This document shows positions 27,201 to 41,295 of a stretch of 64,000 bases of DNA, piece by piece. Numbering within the stretch: position 1 is the stretch's first letter; every line of letters begins with the position of its first letter. The DNA is taken from NCBI GenBank assembly GCA_030141605.1, contig JAQGDQ010000240.1, positions 146,001 through 210,000 on the forward strand, written 5' to 3'. Made by a program: the position numbers and the translations under genes. This DNA comes from Tubiluchus corallicola. Lineage: Eukaryota > Priapulida > Priapulimorpha > Priapulimorphida > Tubiluchidae. The notes under the pieces were generated by a model. It was not told the DNA's origin. It saw only the letters and a program-made list of their open reading frames with translations, and ran no database searches.

Positions 27201-27839
27201 TATATATTTAACTTAAAAACTCAACTTGGAGTCAGTCAGTCGGCAGGTCAATTTCGTTGTTAAATATTATTCTAAAAAGAGGTTCAAATTGCTCGAAAAT
27301 TGCAAAACGAAAAAGAGGCCAGTCCATCTCAGGAAACGAAACGGAAGTTAAGAGAGGGAGAGCAGAAGAAAGAACGAGAGAGAGAAAGAGAGAGAGAGAA
27401 AGAGATGAATGTAAAGGATTTAACTTTATGGTTAAAAACGATTATAAGTATTCATGCTAAGCAATCGGAATCAACCTTAACAGGAAATAAACTGTAAACA
27501 CTGGCAGCCGGAAATGAAATCGAGAAACTGCAATTGGGTTTTGGATTACCATCTAATTAAACCACCAGAGGAGTGCAACTCGTACTTGCAAGAGTGACGC
27601 ATACAAAGTAATCTTATATGTATCTTTAAATTGTCCTAGTCTAACAATCTAAGTGTCTAACAATATCAATACTAACTTTTTTATGCGAGCATGCATAAAA
27701 TAAAGACAGGAATCAAATTTAGTGTGCGAAACGCTAATGGTGGCAAGATCAAATGAAAAAAATTGATCAAATCAACCTTGAGGTGGGACAGTAAATTTTA
27801 TTTTTATAAATAGCTACACGATTACTGTATTTATAAAAA
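21225..27839. other. Gene-poor AT-rich DNA
   Basis: No repeat array beyond a short TA tract (25107-25126) and a GA-rich stretch (27355-27405). A GC-richer block at 26060-26330 contains a TATA-like GATATATAAGC (26241-26251) followed about 50 bp later by an ATG (26304). It could be a promoter but no gene body follows. Confidence 0.4.
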
Positions 27840-28925
27840 CTGAATTATGTGGAAGGATTTCTGCACACAGATCTTGCTATAGCAGTAACGACAGTTATGC
27901 ACACTCATTTTAACGGTTACAGTTAAGAAATATTAAGAACATTCAAATAACATTGCTTATAAAGTTTGAAAAATTGCAGTGCACACCTCACTAATAACAA
28001 AGCAAAAGTATTAATTGCTTTACTTCATCGATAATATTAATAATATGATTTTTGGAAAGCCACTCTTGTTTCTGGTGCACACTGAATAGTGAGCTAGTGA
28101 CGTTTTAGCAGTTTCCGCGAACACTTTAAATTACTATGAATTTTCTTTTCCAGTTACATTGTGTCTTTCTAACAGGTAAGCGTAATGCAATACAACTTGG
28201 AAAGTTTTTTTAGGACATAATATAAAATATCCTTTTCTTCCCCTATAAACAAACCGACAATCAGCAGCATGTCCTCCATGTTGTTCATATACCGACAAGT
28301 GAAATACGAATTATAATAATGAATTGTACGAAATATTGAATAATGAACGATTATACAGAGCTTTTATACTTCACAATTTGTTTTTATACCGCCGTGCATA
28401 TTTGATAATTTCCTCAACTTGCTGAAGCCGCTAATATTTCTCTGCTACAAATGTAGAGATTCAAATTTTAAGGGACTTTTGACACTATTAGTGAACAGTT
28501 GACGCAAACATGGTGTTGCCTTACAACTTACAAGCTCAGTAACTAATAATATAAAACTGCATTAGTGAACTTCAATTTCGTTTAAGTAACCTTGGGTGAA
28601 GTTCGAAAAAATGGAGTACTAGTAATTCGAAAAAAATGGAGCACTCGTATCACACTCTTCGCTAATTAAGCAAAAATATGAGCAACTTTATATTCTCAAT
28701 AGGATCAAAAATGTGTTTCTTGGTGAGCCACTGTTGCACACTGGGATGGCGACACCAGTTAGCGCGAACATTTTAGTTTATTAAGAATTTTTTTCCAATT
28801 AAGTAAGTCTTTCAAGCAGATAAGCATAACGCTAAATAATATAAATTCGCGTGGAAAGTTCTTTGGAATACACTTCAAACTTCTTTTCCCTTTCTTCCCC
28901 TTTCACAAAACAACAATCTTAATTT
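27840..28925. repeat. Diverged dispersed repeat, two copies in tandem
   Basis: The segments about 27840-28260 and 28690-28925 share a diverged series of words: a gene-desert ATTTTAACGGTTA block (first copy), CACACTG, GCGAACA-TTTTA, CCAATTA or CCAGTTACAT, TCTTTCAAGCAG, GTAAGCGTAATGC and TGGAAAGTTCTTT. The same series appears at 33955-34455. No ends or coding sequence were identified. Confidence 0.55.
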
Positions 28926-30507
28926 GTTTTAGACTTTAATTGGCTGAAACAATCCCTGGTGTTAAATTGAGAAGTGTGGCTTCAGTCTATTTAGGCTAGC
29001 TAGCAATTCATTGCTTAGTTTGTCCAGTTACGAAGTGCATTTCTATTTTGCCGTTTAGTTGAGATTTTATCGTATTATTTCGTTTGTCTGACAGCAGCAT
29101 TTCATAATTTGCAAACTTCGGCTTGGTTTAACATTTCACTTAAAACTTCAAAGTATAAGCATACAAAACTGTCTGTCACTTCCTCATTAGACAAAACCAT
29201 TAAAGTGAAATCTGAAGGCGAGTGAAAATTTTGCTTGTTGATGGGGGCGGTTCAGAACTTAGGGCGGCTCACTATTACAGAAAAATTTTCAAGTCGACAA
29301 GCGAACAAGCACATGAATAGAAGTGAATTAACAAAGAACGAATGAACGAATCAACCAACCAACCAACCAACGATCGAACGAACGAGTGAACGAAGGAACG
29401 GATGCAAAAAAGACAAACAAGAAAGGAAACGAAGTATTAAGCATGCAACTATATGTATGAATAAATGACATAAAATTCTACTTTTGTGGATCTCAACAAT
29501 TCCAACTTTCAGTTAGCCGTCTTTGATTCAGTATATCAGTTGTTGTTAAACGAGACAAAGACGTATACTAAACGACAAATTTAGTTAGCATTAAAACATG
29601 CGCATTGGTAAAACTTCATTTGAGGGTAATGTTGTGTCTATGTAACTTGCGGATGGGGATGCGTTTTGTGGGGTGCGGAATAGTCAAAATCGGTTTATAC
29701 TTCTTTTCAATGCACCCGTTTATGCAGCTTATGTGCGTTTTTCTTTTTTGCATTTATTTCTTATTAAATTTTCCCCCTTATTGATTTCGGTACTATTCGG
29801 CAGTTGAAAAACGCATCGGCAATTACATAAACGCCACTTAATGCAGTTTAGTGTGCAATTTGCACTAATTGGGTAGTTTAAATTTCGTTGGTAGATAATT
29901 TTCAAGTCTTGCAACAACAACAACCATTCTGATGAATCTAGATGTTGCTGATGTAAGTACTATTTATGACCTACTAACTCCTAGTAACAACGTCATGTTC
30001 GTGCTCTTCTATTGAACGTGAGTGCTTCAGAAGAACCTTGTGAATTCAAGAGAGACGAACAAACAAACTAAGCTGTCAAAAAGGAAACCAACCAGTCAGT
30101 TATCATCAGTTTGGTAAACGCTTTGAGTACTTTTGAGTCCAAAAATTTTACTGATTTTAGATATCGTATCAAAATGATGACCAAGAATCTTTAAGCGATT
30201 GCATTAAAGGCAAAAACATGGTACTCTATCCATATGAAGCTGAATCCTGCGTTGGTTTAGCATCCGATTTATATTGCAAATTCTCCTGATTCATTAAAAA
30301 TTAAATTCAATCGTTTGAAGCAGATTACCAAAAAGTTGAGACAGGAAGGTGGCAAAGCCACCGATCCCTAGTATAGAGTGTACCTCCGACAGTATAAGCG
30401 TACAAGATGAAGAGCATTTAATTTTGACACTACAAGAAGAAGACGAATTGCATTGGGAACAAATGTAACATCACGTTAAATACTTGGTTTTTGTAAATAG
30501 TTGGAAA

Positions 30508-31056
<549 letters not shown>

Positions 31057-33424
31057 ACAGCAGCCCGTCAAGCAAAACAAACAAATGATGACCGAACAAT
31101 CGAAAAGAGAACCAATATTGGCACACAATTAGAAAAAGCAAAAATGAAACAGCACACAAGGGAACGACGAATGAAGCGAAACAACTAAATAAAAAATAAA
31201 TGAGACTGTGACGGAAAGCATAAATAAACGAATTGTTAAACGCATGAACAAACTTTTGAGGAAACTAACGACTGAGCTAGAAAGCAAATGAACTGGAGAA
31301 CACAAACAGACAAATACGCTTTATATACCCACTAGGACTTCTACAGGCGGCTCCTTATAATAAATCGTAAACACATTCTACAAACAAGCTTAATTACGAT
31401 AAAAGTTCAAGCGAAGGAAGCCCATGCAAAATTCCCACGAACGTTCATCAGAGCCACAGTCCTGGGAGAAATCTGCTCATTTCATCAGCAGATTGAAACC
31501 AGTTGATTTGTGTCCAGTCCGCCTGACATCAAGCTACTGTCACTAATGCCACTGTTGGCTCTCAGAGAACGATTGAGGTTAAATTCTATATCAACAAACT
31601 GATTGCATTTCCCGTGATTAATAAGCTGGAGGATATGCAATCAACTCAATCAGTTCTATATACAGTATCAGAACAGCCTGCGTAGTGTGGCTGTGTAGAT
31701 ACACAATTTACTGGTAAGATGTTAAATGTGTAGTCATTGAAAAATGCAACAATCTGAATGCATTTTTCGTTATAGGTACTTCCAAACTAGGATGACTGGT
31801 CCAGAATGTGTATCACCAAGTCAAGCGAGAAATTTTTCATGGACTCATGTCATAATTCATCATCCAATTTTCAGCAATACTGTGGCGTACGTAGTAGTAA
31901 AGTTTAAATACGGTAAGTTGGACTAAACAGGTTCCATGGTAAAAATTTATTAACTGCGCACAGTTTAAAAACTTGAGAATAATTATTTACCGCACTGTTG
32001 GTAGTGGTGTTAGTGATGTTAGTAGTGGTGACGGCAACGGTTGCTATAGAAAACCATAGCAAATAAATTTTCTTTTGTCTAAATACACTTACAGTTAAAT
32101 AAAGCTACAGCTGTGGTAAATACTCAAGCAAATATTTCAAGAAGTCGTGTCAGTTTGCTTTATTACGAAAGACAAGAAAGTAATCTAACTATAGCGCAAA
32201 CAATGCCTAATCCAATGTTATGACTCTAGTTCAAACAAACTTCTTCCTAACCAAATCTACATACAAATGGATTTTTAAGGAAAATTGAGCTGACTTTCAG
32301 AAATTACAGTCTGATGTCTAACGCTGTAGCCAGCGACAGAGTGGCACAAAAATTAATCATAACTGATAAAATTGCTCTATAAGAAAATTCAAAACTGGTA
32401 ATTCATGGATTTACAGTCAAGTATTCAATAAAGTTGGAAAAAATGAAGTATGACCAACGCAAAAGTTCTCTAGGATTTTTTTCTAACTGACGAACAATTG
32501 ATTAAAAGTATAACAATCGATTTACATCGTTTTTATTTACCTTTCGCATAATTCAAATTTAAACTATTTAACGTTCTTGTCATTTGTACATTTCTTGAAA
32601 ATAGCATATATTTTAGTTTAAACGATAGTTTATTAATCACACACCATATATCAGGAATAAACAAATCTTCCATAACTTGGTAGGAACTAATTTGGTAGGG
32701 ATATAGTAACAAGAGAAAGCAATAAATGAGAATTGAAACATCATGGTTGGGTTACTAAGGTTATACTCATATGTTTATATAATAAAACGTTTACTATTAT
32801 TATAAAATCAATTGTAGCAATGATAACAATTTTATTAGACTGCAAAGAAAGAGATTTGCTTCCATATCGTAAAATGTTGATGTCATTACTTATAAATGGT
32901 GGCATTATTTGGGATTATAAATGGGATGTAGATATCTAATCCGATAAAAATGATAGATTGTACAAATAATAAATGAGTGAAAAGAGTGTCGCTGCACACC
33001 ACAATGACATAAGGGAGAAAATAATATAAAATGTTGATACATGTGAAGTAATAAGATTGCAGCTCATGTTAATTTGTGAAAGATGAATTTGTACAAATCT
33101 TTCCCCCATATAACAGTAAAAGGGTGGTTTATGAAACCATAGTAACATTTAGGGAGTGTTTCTGACTTTTAAATTCACGTCAAGTTTGTTTTTGGGAATG
33201 ACTGATGGAATGGAAATTTTTATATCTTCAGATAATTGATTCCATTTTTTGTGACCCACACTGTGAATGAATTGTGGTAAAGTATTTTCCTGGTATAGAG
33301 CATGAAAAAATTATGAGCATGAATAACATATATTTTCTTAACTATAACTTGGGCACTTTAGAATTTGCATAGCGTTGCCAAATTTACGTGTGAAATGTTT
33401 CAATTTTTTATATACTACTTCCGA
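31057..33424. other. Gene-poor AT-rich DNA
   Basis: The first 250 bases show a degenerate four-base rhythm (AAAC, GAAC, AAAT words), as at 29290-29420, 35030-35200 and 10245-10400. No gene, RNA or transposon end was recognised. Confidence 0.4.
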
Positions 33425-33545
33425 CTTGAGCTTAAAGTACAAGAAAACACATTTCAAAAATTCCACTTGAAATTTTATATATTACTTACATGCTGTATTA
33501 TTGTATAGAGGGCTTGCGTTAGGTAACGTTGTATAAAATGTAACT
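33425..33545. repeat. Partial copy of the diverged dispersed repeat
   Basis: Words AAAGTACAAGAAA, CTTGAAATTTTATAT, CTTACATGCTGT, GAGGGCTTGCGTTAGGTAA and GTTGTATAAAAT match, in order, the stretch at 33955-34070. This copy stops where an ATG/GAT microsatellite follows at 33577. Confidence 0.5.
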
Positions 33546-33954
33546 AGTAAATTTAAATTCCCGCGATGGACGTTAGGATGATAATGATGATGGTGATGAT
33601 GATGATGATGATGACGATGATGATGACGACGGCGACGGCGGCAATGATAATGATGACAATGATGATGATGATGATAACTACAGAGACTGTAGTAATCCAG
33701 ATTATTACAGCGGAATACTTTGGTTTTGAAAAGTTATTAAGCACGTTTACACTTGAAAAAGATCGGTACACCGTTGCGTCGCTTTCATAGAATGCACATA
33801 TCGTTGCCACACTGTGCAATATTATTGCATTTCACTTTTTAATATGAAATGAAATGCGAATCTTACAAAAGGACACTGTAAATTGCATACTGTTACAATA
33901 TATTAAAGAACTGATGAAGAAATCAGAGATTACTGCGCACACAGTCACCAACTT

Positions 33955-34455
33955 TAAAGCACAAGAAATTGCGCTCATGAATAAAGCTTAAAAAGTTCGT
34001 CTTGAAATTTTATATCACTTACGTGCTGTCATACCACAGAGCTTGCTTTGGCGGTAATGCTGTATAAAAATTATAAATTTTTATATGCTATGATTATTAG
34101 GAGCAGCCATTTTAACGGTAAGTTGTTTAAAACGAGGCTAAATAGGACTGCTTAAAGTTTGGAAAAATATCCAGAGCATACCTCTTTCTAACTAAACAAA
34201 CGCTTAAATTATTTCATATTGTCAATAAGACCAGTAGTGTGGGTTTTTTTTCGTGAATCATTGGTACGCAGTGGGACGGTGATGCAGTGCCATTTTACAA
34301 CGTGATGCGAACCTTTTAAATTATGTATTTTTCTTTTGCAATTACATAAGTCTCTCAAACAAGTAAGAGTAATGCTAAGTAATAATACTTGTATGGAAAG
34401 TTCTTTGAAATAAACTTTAAAATTTTCTTTTTTTTCCCATTTACAGAACGGAAAA
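33955..34455. repeat. Longest copy of the diverged dispersed repeat
   Basis: The left third matches 33425-33545 and the rest matches 27900-28260 and 28690-28925 (CATTTTAACGGTAAG, AGCATACCTCT, ACAACGTGATGCGAACC, CAATTACATAAGTCTCTCAAACAAGTAAGAG-type block, TGGAAAGTTCTTT). It links the other partial copies into one family of at least 500 bp. Confidence 0.55.
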
Positions 34456-35594
34456 TAGTGATGCAGACACTTTATAACACTAAGTTTATCCATTTTAGTA
34501 GGCTTAATTATCTATTAAAAGATCAGCTAGGCGTTTTTTTATCGACCGGTTGTATTAAATTTTACCTTATTGACTCGTGGTCTATCAGATTAATAAGAAT
34601 TATACAGCCGCAGATATAATAGTTACCATGCAATAAGTTAGCAACACTGCAACCAGGGCATAGACTGCACTTACGGTTGTGGGGTATAGGCGCGCGGTAA
34701 AAATTTTTCTAATTCATGTAGCTGTATACCGCCTTAGTCGCACTGTAGTCGTCGCGTCTAGCTTCCACGCAACTAGAAAAGTTAAGCCGAATTCAAACAG
34801 ACGTCTTAACTTGCATATTGTCGCGCCTTGCGTTGCACGCACTTAGACGAGGAATCATTTTCAACTCTTCATAGCTAATTTTCATCAGTTTGACTATGAT
34901 TCCAGTCACGATCTCGCTTGATTATTTTTATTAAACTTTGGTTAGTTCCGCGTTGGTTTCTCTATCTCATAACAAATGATAAGCAGCTGAAGCAAGATAT
35001 AGCGCGAGCAAAATATATATACCAGTGAATGGCTGAATGGATGAACGAGAGAATGTGTGATTGAACGAATGATGAATGAATGAACGAACAAAAATAACAA
35101 ATAAACAACCGAATGGACACGTCCCTTCGGCGTACGGCGCTTCAGGTATGCACAAATGTAAATGAATAAATGTAAAATTGAATAAATAAAAAATACAGGC
35201 AAACAAAGAAACCATGATAAGTGGCAGTCAAATACCAGTATTTTTATATGCGTGTGTAACTATTTTATAGGGCCTTACAGAATACTGGTGGGTACACAAG
35301 TTGCATCATAATCTACATCGTTCATAAAAGACATTTTGTCATGATTATTAATTATTTAGCACCGTCATAATATCGTCATTATTATAAATAGTGTACTTAA
35401 TAAGATTAAAACTCATGGGACTGGTATACAGTCTTGCAATATATACCTCTAACCCTCTCCTAACATCATGAGCTGGTTTTCAAGAAAACTACCAGGAAGT
35501 TAGCAAGCATATTTTTTAAATTTTATTAAGTTTTTAGTATAAAATGCACTTTAATCTTTAAATTCTCACTGTCACACAAAACAATTCTCTACCA

Positions 35595-35645
<51 letters not shown>

Positions 35646-35755
35646 AGAAAACGCATAGAGGAAAATCGCGGGTTAACAAAGATAGAGAGAAATGGAGGCA
35701 AAAAAATACAGTAGTGAAAACGTGGGAGTGAGGACAGAGAGAGGGGTGAGGAACC

Positions 35756-35844
<89 letters not shown>

Positions 35845-35865
35845 AGAGAGAGAGAGAGAGAGAGA

Positions 35866-35914
<49 letters not shown>

Positions 35915-35946
35915 GTGAGTGAGTGAGTGAGTGAGTGAGTGAGTGA
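35595..35946. repeat. (GA)n and (GTGA)n arrays at the 3' end of the minus-strand CR1-like copy
   Basis: GA arrays at 35595-35644 and 35757-35910 are separated by 110 bp of purine-rich DNA. A (GTGA)n array follows at 35911-35946 and abuts the GATTTGATTTGATTT end of the LINE. In LINE orientation the order is AAATC, TCAC, TC, as at 15540-15618. Confidence 0.95.
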
Positions 35947-36112
35947 TTTGATTTGATTTAAGTCTTTATTGCAAACTCTAGGTTCATATATACAAAAATA
36001 CATTCAGGACAAAAGTTACATACAACAGTTATAAATATTTACAATTATGACATAGTTAGTGACACACAAAATAAATGCACAAGTAGACTATAGAAATCAC
36101 ATCGGCAAGGCA

Positions 36113-36660
36113 TTACCGAAAACCATAAAGAAGTTCTATAGATTTTTTTCTAATGGAGGAAGTAAAGAAAGCATCACATTCACTTAAGTGCTTACAAATA
36201 TCATTCTCACTAATAGCAACTCTATTACAAAAACTAAGTACACACTTTCTAATGATAACATCGAAGTATCTAATATTGAGATTTGTTGTAATGTTTATAG
36301 CACTAGTGTCATAAGGATATTTAAAAAAATTTCTAATAGAGATGTTATAGGCAACTTTTAATTTCATCAGATCGTATAAATTGTAATAGCGCCAGGTAAC
36401 CATACAATAAAAACTACTGCAGTAGGAATAAAAAGATACTTCTTGACAGCAAGTGAGCAATTACCAAAACGTCTGATTAATTGGTTGGCCCTAGAAAAAT
36501 AAATTGTTCTTTGTCTAATAATGTCAAGATCATCTGCAGTATTTTCAGAAATTATATGCCCTGGGTATTTCTCCTGTTTGTAGGGCTTGATCAAAGTTCC
36601 TTCCATACTAACGGAGCCATTCGCCACATTTCTAAAAACAGATGACTTTATCGAGACCAA
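36113..36660 (-). pseudogene. CR1-like ORF2 C-terminal fragment, one frameshift
   Basis: Two overlapping frames (36660-36367 and 36460-36113) encode RANQLIRRFGNCSLAVKKYL then LMKLKVAYN, the post-RT region of CR1-like proteins. A single frameshift near 36400-36430 separates them. The stop is followed by the 3' UTR that is shared almost identically with the copy at 15319-15555. Confidence 0.8.
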
Positions 36661-36946
36661 TTTAGTCTTCTCGACTTTAATAATAATGTCATGCTGTGTA
36701 GCATACTCAATGTATATATATCAATGAGTTTGTAGTACAGATATGGTTGTGGCTAATAAGCAGACATCATCTGCATACATCACATGATTCGTATATTGAC
36801 AACCATTCGTATATTCGTGCAATGTGACAACCATACTGTGAAGAGCTAAGCCTCTGGCTTAGGTCAAGAAAATACAACATAGGAGACATAATACCTCCCT
36901 GACGAACACTGTTACCAACGTTAAATATACTAGACTGGTGCCCCAC

Positions 36947-37420
36947 CTAAATTAATGTCCCACCATCACACAATCCGCCCCACCTAATTAACAGGCCTTG
37001 TTTTGTATAGTAAAAAACGAAAAGATGAATAGTAACTTTGGGCACGTCAGTGGCTAACAGTTTAAAAAATAATTTGAAATAATTAATACGGTCAAACGCT
37101 TTTGAGGCATCAATAAAAATAATGTGCACAATGCTTTGCCTGGAAATGTAGTAATCAATGATTTCTTTGAGACTGTCGATACATAAATTGGTTCCCAATT
37201 TGTCTACGAAGCCAAACTGATTTGGTGTAGTATGAATACAATGTTTATATCGATAGAGTAACACATATTCAAGAATTTTATAACTGATGGGTGATAGAGC
37301 CATGGGCCTGAAATTGTTTACGTCCGTGATATCACTGTTTTTGTTTTTGACAAGAGGCACAAGTATTAAGAGGATGAGTGCATTTGGAAGAAAACCATGA
37401 GCAATGCAAGATGTATACAT
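36947..37420 (-). pseudogene. CR1-like reverse transcriptase fragment (fingers and palm)
   Basis: The open 157-codon stretch encodes VNNFRPMALSPISYKILEYV, NQFGFVDKLGTNLCIDSLKE and FIDASKAFDRINYFKLF, the conserved RT blocks 1 to 3 of CR1-like elements. The frame breaks after the motif A region; the following GG-rich and YADD segments continue in other frames. The upstream part (37421-37570) has stops within otherwise recognisable RT sequence. It is part of the element at 35947-37577. Confidence 0.85.
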
Positions 37421-37577
37421 TCAAGCTAGCAATATGGGTAGAAGCTCAGTTGCGTATGTATAATGGTCGGCTTGGAGCCGATCAGGGTCTGGACTTTTGG
37501 TGAGACAGGCTAGACATGACATCCTGAACCTCTCTTACAGTGATTGCAGGAGCATTGTTTAGGTGATAGTGTTGTTA

Positions 37578-37740
37578 GTGAGTGAGTGAGTGAGTGAGTG
37601 AGTGAGTGAGTGAGTGAGTGAGTGAGTGAGTGAGTGAGTGAGTGAGTGAGTGAGTGAGTGAGTGAGTGAGTGAGTGAGTGAGTGAGTGAGTGAGTGAGTG
37701 AGTGAGCGAGTGAGAGAGAGAAAGGGAGAGAGAGAAAGAA
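37578..37740. repeat. (GTGA)n array at the 5' side of the minus-strand CR1-like copy
   Basis: About 32 GTGA units (37578-37706) grade into GAGAGAGAAAGGGAGAG-type purine sequence to about 37740. In LINE orientation this is TC then TCAC directly before the truncated RT region. Confidence 0.95.
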
Positions 37741-39889
37741 TGAGAACTTATCTGAAACTTGGACATTTTAAACGGAAACTTCTTGTTGTGACAACGAGCA
37801 ATACTTTAGCTATTTTATCTTTCCGAGTTGGTAGATTCAAAATGCAATCTGCCAGAAATTTAATCATTTTAAATCATCAGCATAGAAGTAAAATTTATAC
37901 AATTTTTTACACAGTTTATTAGCGAACCTAGTCTCATTTATGCAGACGGGCTTGAAGACGCGCAGACAAGCGTGAAGACAACTAGGCAAGTGTGAACGAA
38001 AGTTATGCAATAATAATCAAGCAGGCAGTAGAGCGTCGAATTATTTAACGTTATTAAACAAGCACCATCGTCAATCCACTGATTACAATATGGCGCAAAT
38101 GACCGGAACCTGTTAGCTTCATAATCTCATCTAATCAAGATGGATTCGCACAGAGTTGAATCGCTCGAGATCCAGATTGGGGTTAGATCCATAACATGAC
38201 AACGTATATATCGTATGGCTAGGTCATCCCTACTGTTCACGAATTTACACTTGTGAATATTCTATTTCTTATAAAGATACACTAAGGAATTATACAATTA
38301 GATTTTGTGTTTTTCCACGAGTGTAGTATCCTAAATGTGTACTAAAATATAGAAAAATTCTTCAAATTTAAACTATCAAAAGAGAATGCGTTTGATGAAA
38401 AATAACTGTTCGAGCCTACATTACATCAGTAAACGTAAGTTTGTGCATTTAAGCTAGAAAACTTGAGACAAGAGAGAAAATTTATAATAAACATTGTAGT
38501 TAGTCTAATCCCGAAATTTTGTGTCGTTCTGCTCACATTCCGTGCAATCTCAAAATCTTATTTGAAGACTCGAGAAAATTTGGCTATAATAAGTTTAATT
38601 AATTGCACATTGGCAAATATATACGACGCATGGCGCGGCTTATACAGCATTTTTCGTAGCAAATTTGGTATGTGCCATTTCCACTTAAAATAGTAAACAA
38701 GATCAGTACCCTGTCGTTTTATGTGAAAATTATACTCTTTGTTACATGATTCGAACTTTATCTGCAAGACGTGGAAGACGGCACTTCATAAAAATTTGTG
38801 AGTGCATGTATGCTGCAGCTTGCGAATCTCACATGCTGGTAATTCGCCGCGAAAATGTATGTAACGGATAAATGTGACAGCGGTACATGGTGCATTTAAA
38901 TTACTGAACAAAAATCAAGTCGCAAATCAGGACTAACAAAATGGAAAACATGCATTTACGGACAGAATCTGATGGGTAATGAAAAATGAATGGACCGCAG
39001 TTGCGCCACCTGCATTTAAATGAAGTCGAGAAAATCAAAAAAGAAAAACGGAAACATGGTTTCTTGGAAACAGTCTGAACTTTTTCAGTAAATTTATTCC
39101 GCCATCTGAACTTGCCTGGCGTCAATGAATATAAATATGTGGCTGCAAATAAAAGTGTTTTACTTTCTAGAGAATTAAGTATATTTACAACTTTGTGCAA
39201 AAATCGGTTTCTATAGCACCTCGCTCGTACTCGGTTAAAATAAGTATTCCAAAAATATGAGCATCTTATTCGAAAACAACCCGCTTATCAACACTATGCT
39301 GCAATGAATTAGGACTGGTGTGACACAAAGCCAAAGACCACGGATAAAAATGATCTAACTAGCCAGGAGCTTTTACTTTTATCAGTATTCTTTCTTTTTT
39401 ATATTCACGTCTAAATGAAACACAAACCTTCTAATATAGTTATAAATATGAGCCATGTGCACAAAAATTAAATTCTAATAATTCTAAACTGGCTCTGGCA
39501 TAATAGCTTTTTTCTAGCGAATTGCCAGAGTATGTGAGAGTGGCCACAAATCATTGAATACATGAACCTCATAAGTTGTGGGTCGTTCTTGACACCCATT
39601 TCCCTTTGTGATTGCATCGCAGACATCAGTCTTTATAAGAACTGCAAACAACGAAAAAAAGCAATGAAATATTTTCAAAAATTCAAAACGAATCTTCAGC
39701 CTCTTTCACCAAAAGGGCCTTTGGACTCTTAACGGAAGATGAAGTGAAACAAAGTGTAACGGACTATGGGCAAGTGACTTCATACTCGAGGTTAAGCACT
39801 ATTATAGTCTGATATCTAAAGACCCACGAGAACAACAGAATTAATCCTGGCGTGCGGATGTTTTAGCTGGGCAGCTGGAAGCTAGTTGA

Positions 39890-40645
39890 CGGGGGAGCTG
39901 ACAGACTGGTCGGTTGACTGACTAACTGGCGACTTTATTGGCAGATTGACTGATTCGCTAACTAACTGACTTACTAGCTGAGACTGACTGACTGGGTAAC
40001 CCACCGACCAGCTGACGGCTCTTTGATCGATCTACGAAGACTGACTGATGAGCTTACTGCAGGTTGTCAGCTAACTTTCTGGTTAGTTTCCCTGATGGTG
40101 GATGGACTGAATGAAATAATGAATAGACCAACAAATAAATGAACGAACGAATAAACGAGGAACAAACAAATAAAAATATTGTAACGTTTTAACAACAACA
40201 ACTCTTTTTGCATGCAGACTGCTGAGTAAATTTTAGCTGACTGTGATAGCAGTAATTACATATGCAAGTCACAAAGCGTGAAAATTTGAGTTTTCGGAAT
40301 CATGCATGGATTTCCTATTTTGAATGCTTTCTGAATGATTGCATCATCTCGAATAAGGGTTTTAGTGCAGAAGCTTTTTGAATACCCACGGCGCAATAAA
40401 ATAAATTACAATTTTGTTGGCTGACATTTTTCTTCAGTAAAAGGGGAAAGTTCTATACCTGTTTTCATTTGCATTTAGTCAATAATGAAATGTTTCTGCA
40501 TTCATTTATTCGTTTTGCATTTTGTTCGTTCATTCATTCATCTAATCGTAAATTTGTTTTTTTAATATATTCAAACGTTCAATCAATTCTTATTTGGCTA
40601 CTAGGTCAGTCAGTTAGCCGGTCTGTCTGTCAGATGACGTAAAAA
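39890..40645. repeat. Large imperfect inverted repeat built of tetranucleotide arrays
   Basis: The left arm (about 39895-40170) runs from CTGACAGACTGGTCGG and GACT-type repeats into AATGAACGAACG-type repeats. The right arm (about 40490-40640), in reverse complement, runs CTGACAGACAGACCGG, ACTGACT, then AATGAATGAACGAAC, the same order. The spacer of about 320 bp is ordinary AT-rich DNA. The layout resembles a decayed foldback element; convergence of low-complexity sequence is possible. Confidence 0.4.
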
Positions 40646-40854
40646 TATCATTATAACGTACCGTGCTTTTAAAGACGATATCTAAAATTTGCTACAAAGC
40701 TATATTTTTATTGAAAGTTAAAAAGCTGTATACAGCTGCACCTCACCTTGGTTACCTTTATCACACGTCCAAGTAAAATGTACAAAGTTGTGACGAAAAA
40801 ACATTCCGAAGAGCATACTTACTTTTGTAGCCGTATTTTGTATAAGTACACGGT

Positions 40855-41295
40855 CAGCTGTGTGGCAGTAATTCCGTATGAACTTCGCAAATAACCCCCT
40901 AGTTCCTAATTTTACAAATTATCAGTTGAACACACGGTATTTGTTTTACACAATTGTACATGGTACTTAAGAACAAAAATAAAGAGAGCATCAGAGAAAG
41001 CAAACACAAAACTTTCCCTAATTGTGCCTTTGGTGAGTAATTGTCACTTGTAAGAATAATTCACTCTGAACTTATATAACAGTCTTCACTAATTCACAAA
41101 TCAACAAATTATCAACTCCTCACATGCTTTCATTTTGCTTTTACAGAAAGAAAATTAACAGACTGAAACATTTAAAAATGATTTGTGTGAGTATTTGTCA
41201 CTTCGACAGTAATATTCGTCACTAATTCACAAATCCATAAATTATAACCTGCTAATGCGGTTTTAGTTTGCGCTTCAGCAAAAAATAAACAAAAT
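40855..41295. repeat. Diverged tandem triplication, ~150 bp unit
   Basis: Three successive segments (about 40855-41000, 41030-41150 and 41186-41290) share GTGAGTAATTGTCACTT-like, TCACTAATTCACAAATC and AAATTATNANCTNCT words in the same order. Divergence is high, so the boundaries are approximate. Confidence 0.5.

Larger units (their letters stand above)
35947..37577 (-). mobile_element. CR1-like non-LTR retrotransposon, 5'-truncated, broken ORF2
   Basis: Read on the minus strand, about 1.6 kb of ORF2 from just before the RT domain to the stop near 36113, then a 3' UTR ending AATAAAGACTTAAATC and AAATC repeats. RT motifs are clear but in several frames: FIDASKAFDR (motif A, near 37095-37125), RQGGIMSP (near 36890-36910) and MYADD (36766-36780). 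Frameshifts and stops make it dead. Downstream lie TCAC and TC arrays (35943-35757) and upstream another 130-bp TCAC array (37706-37578). Confidence 0.85.
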
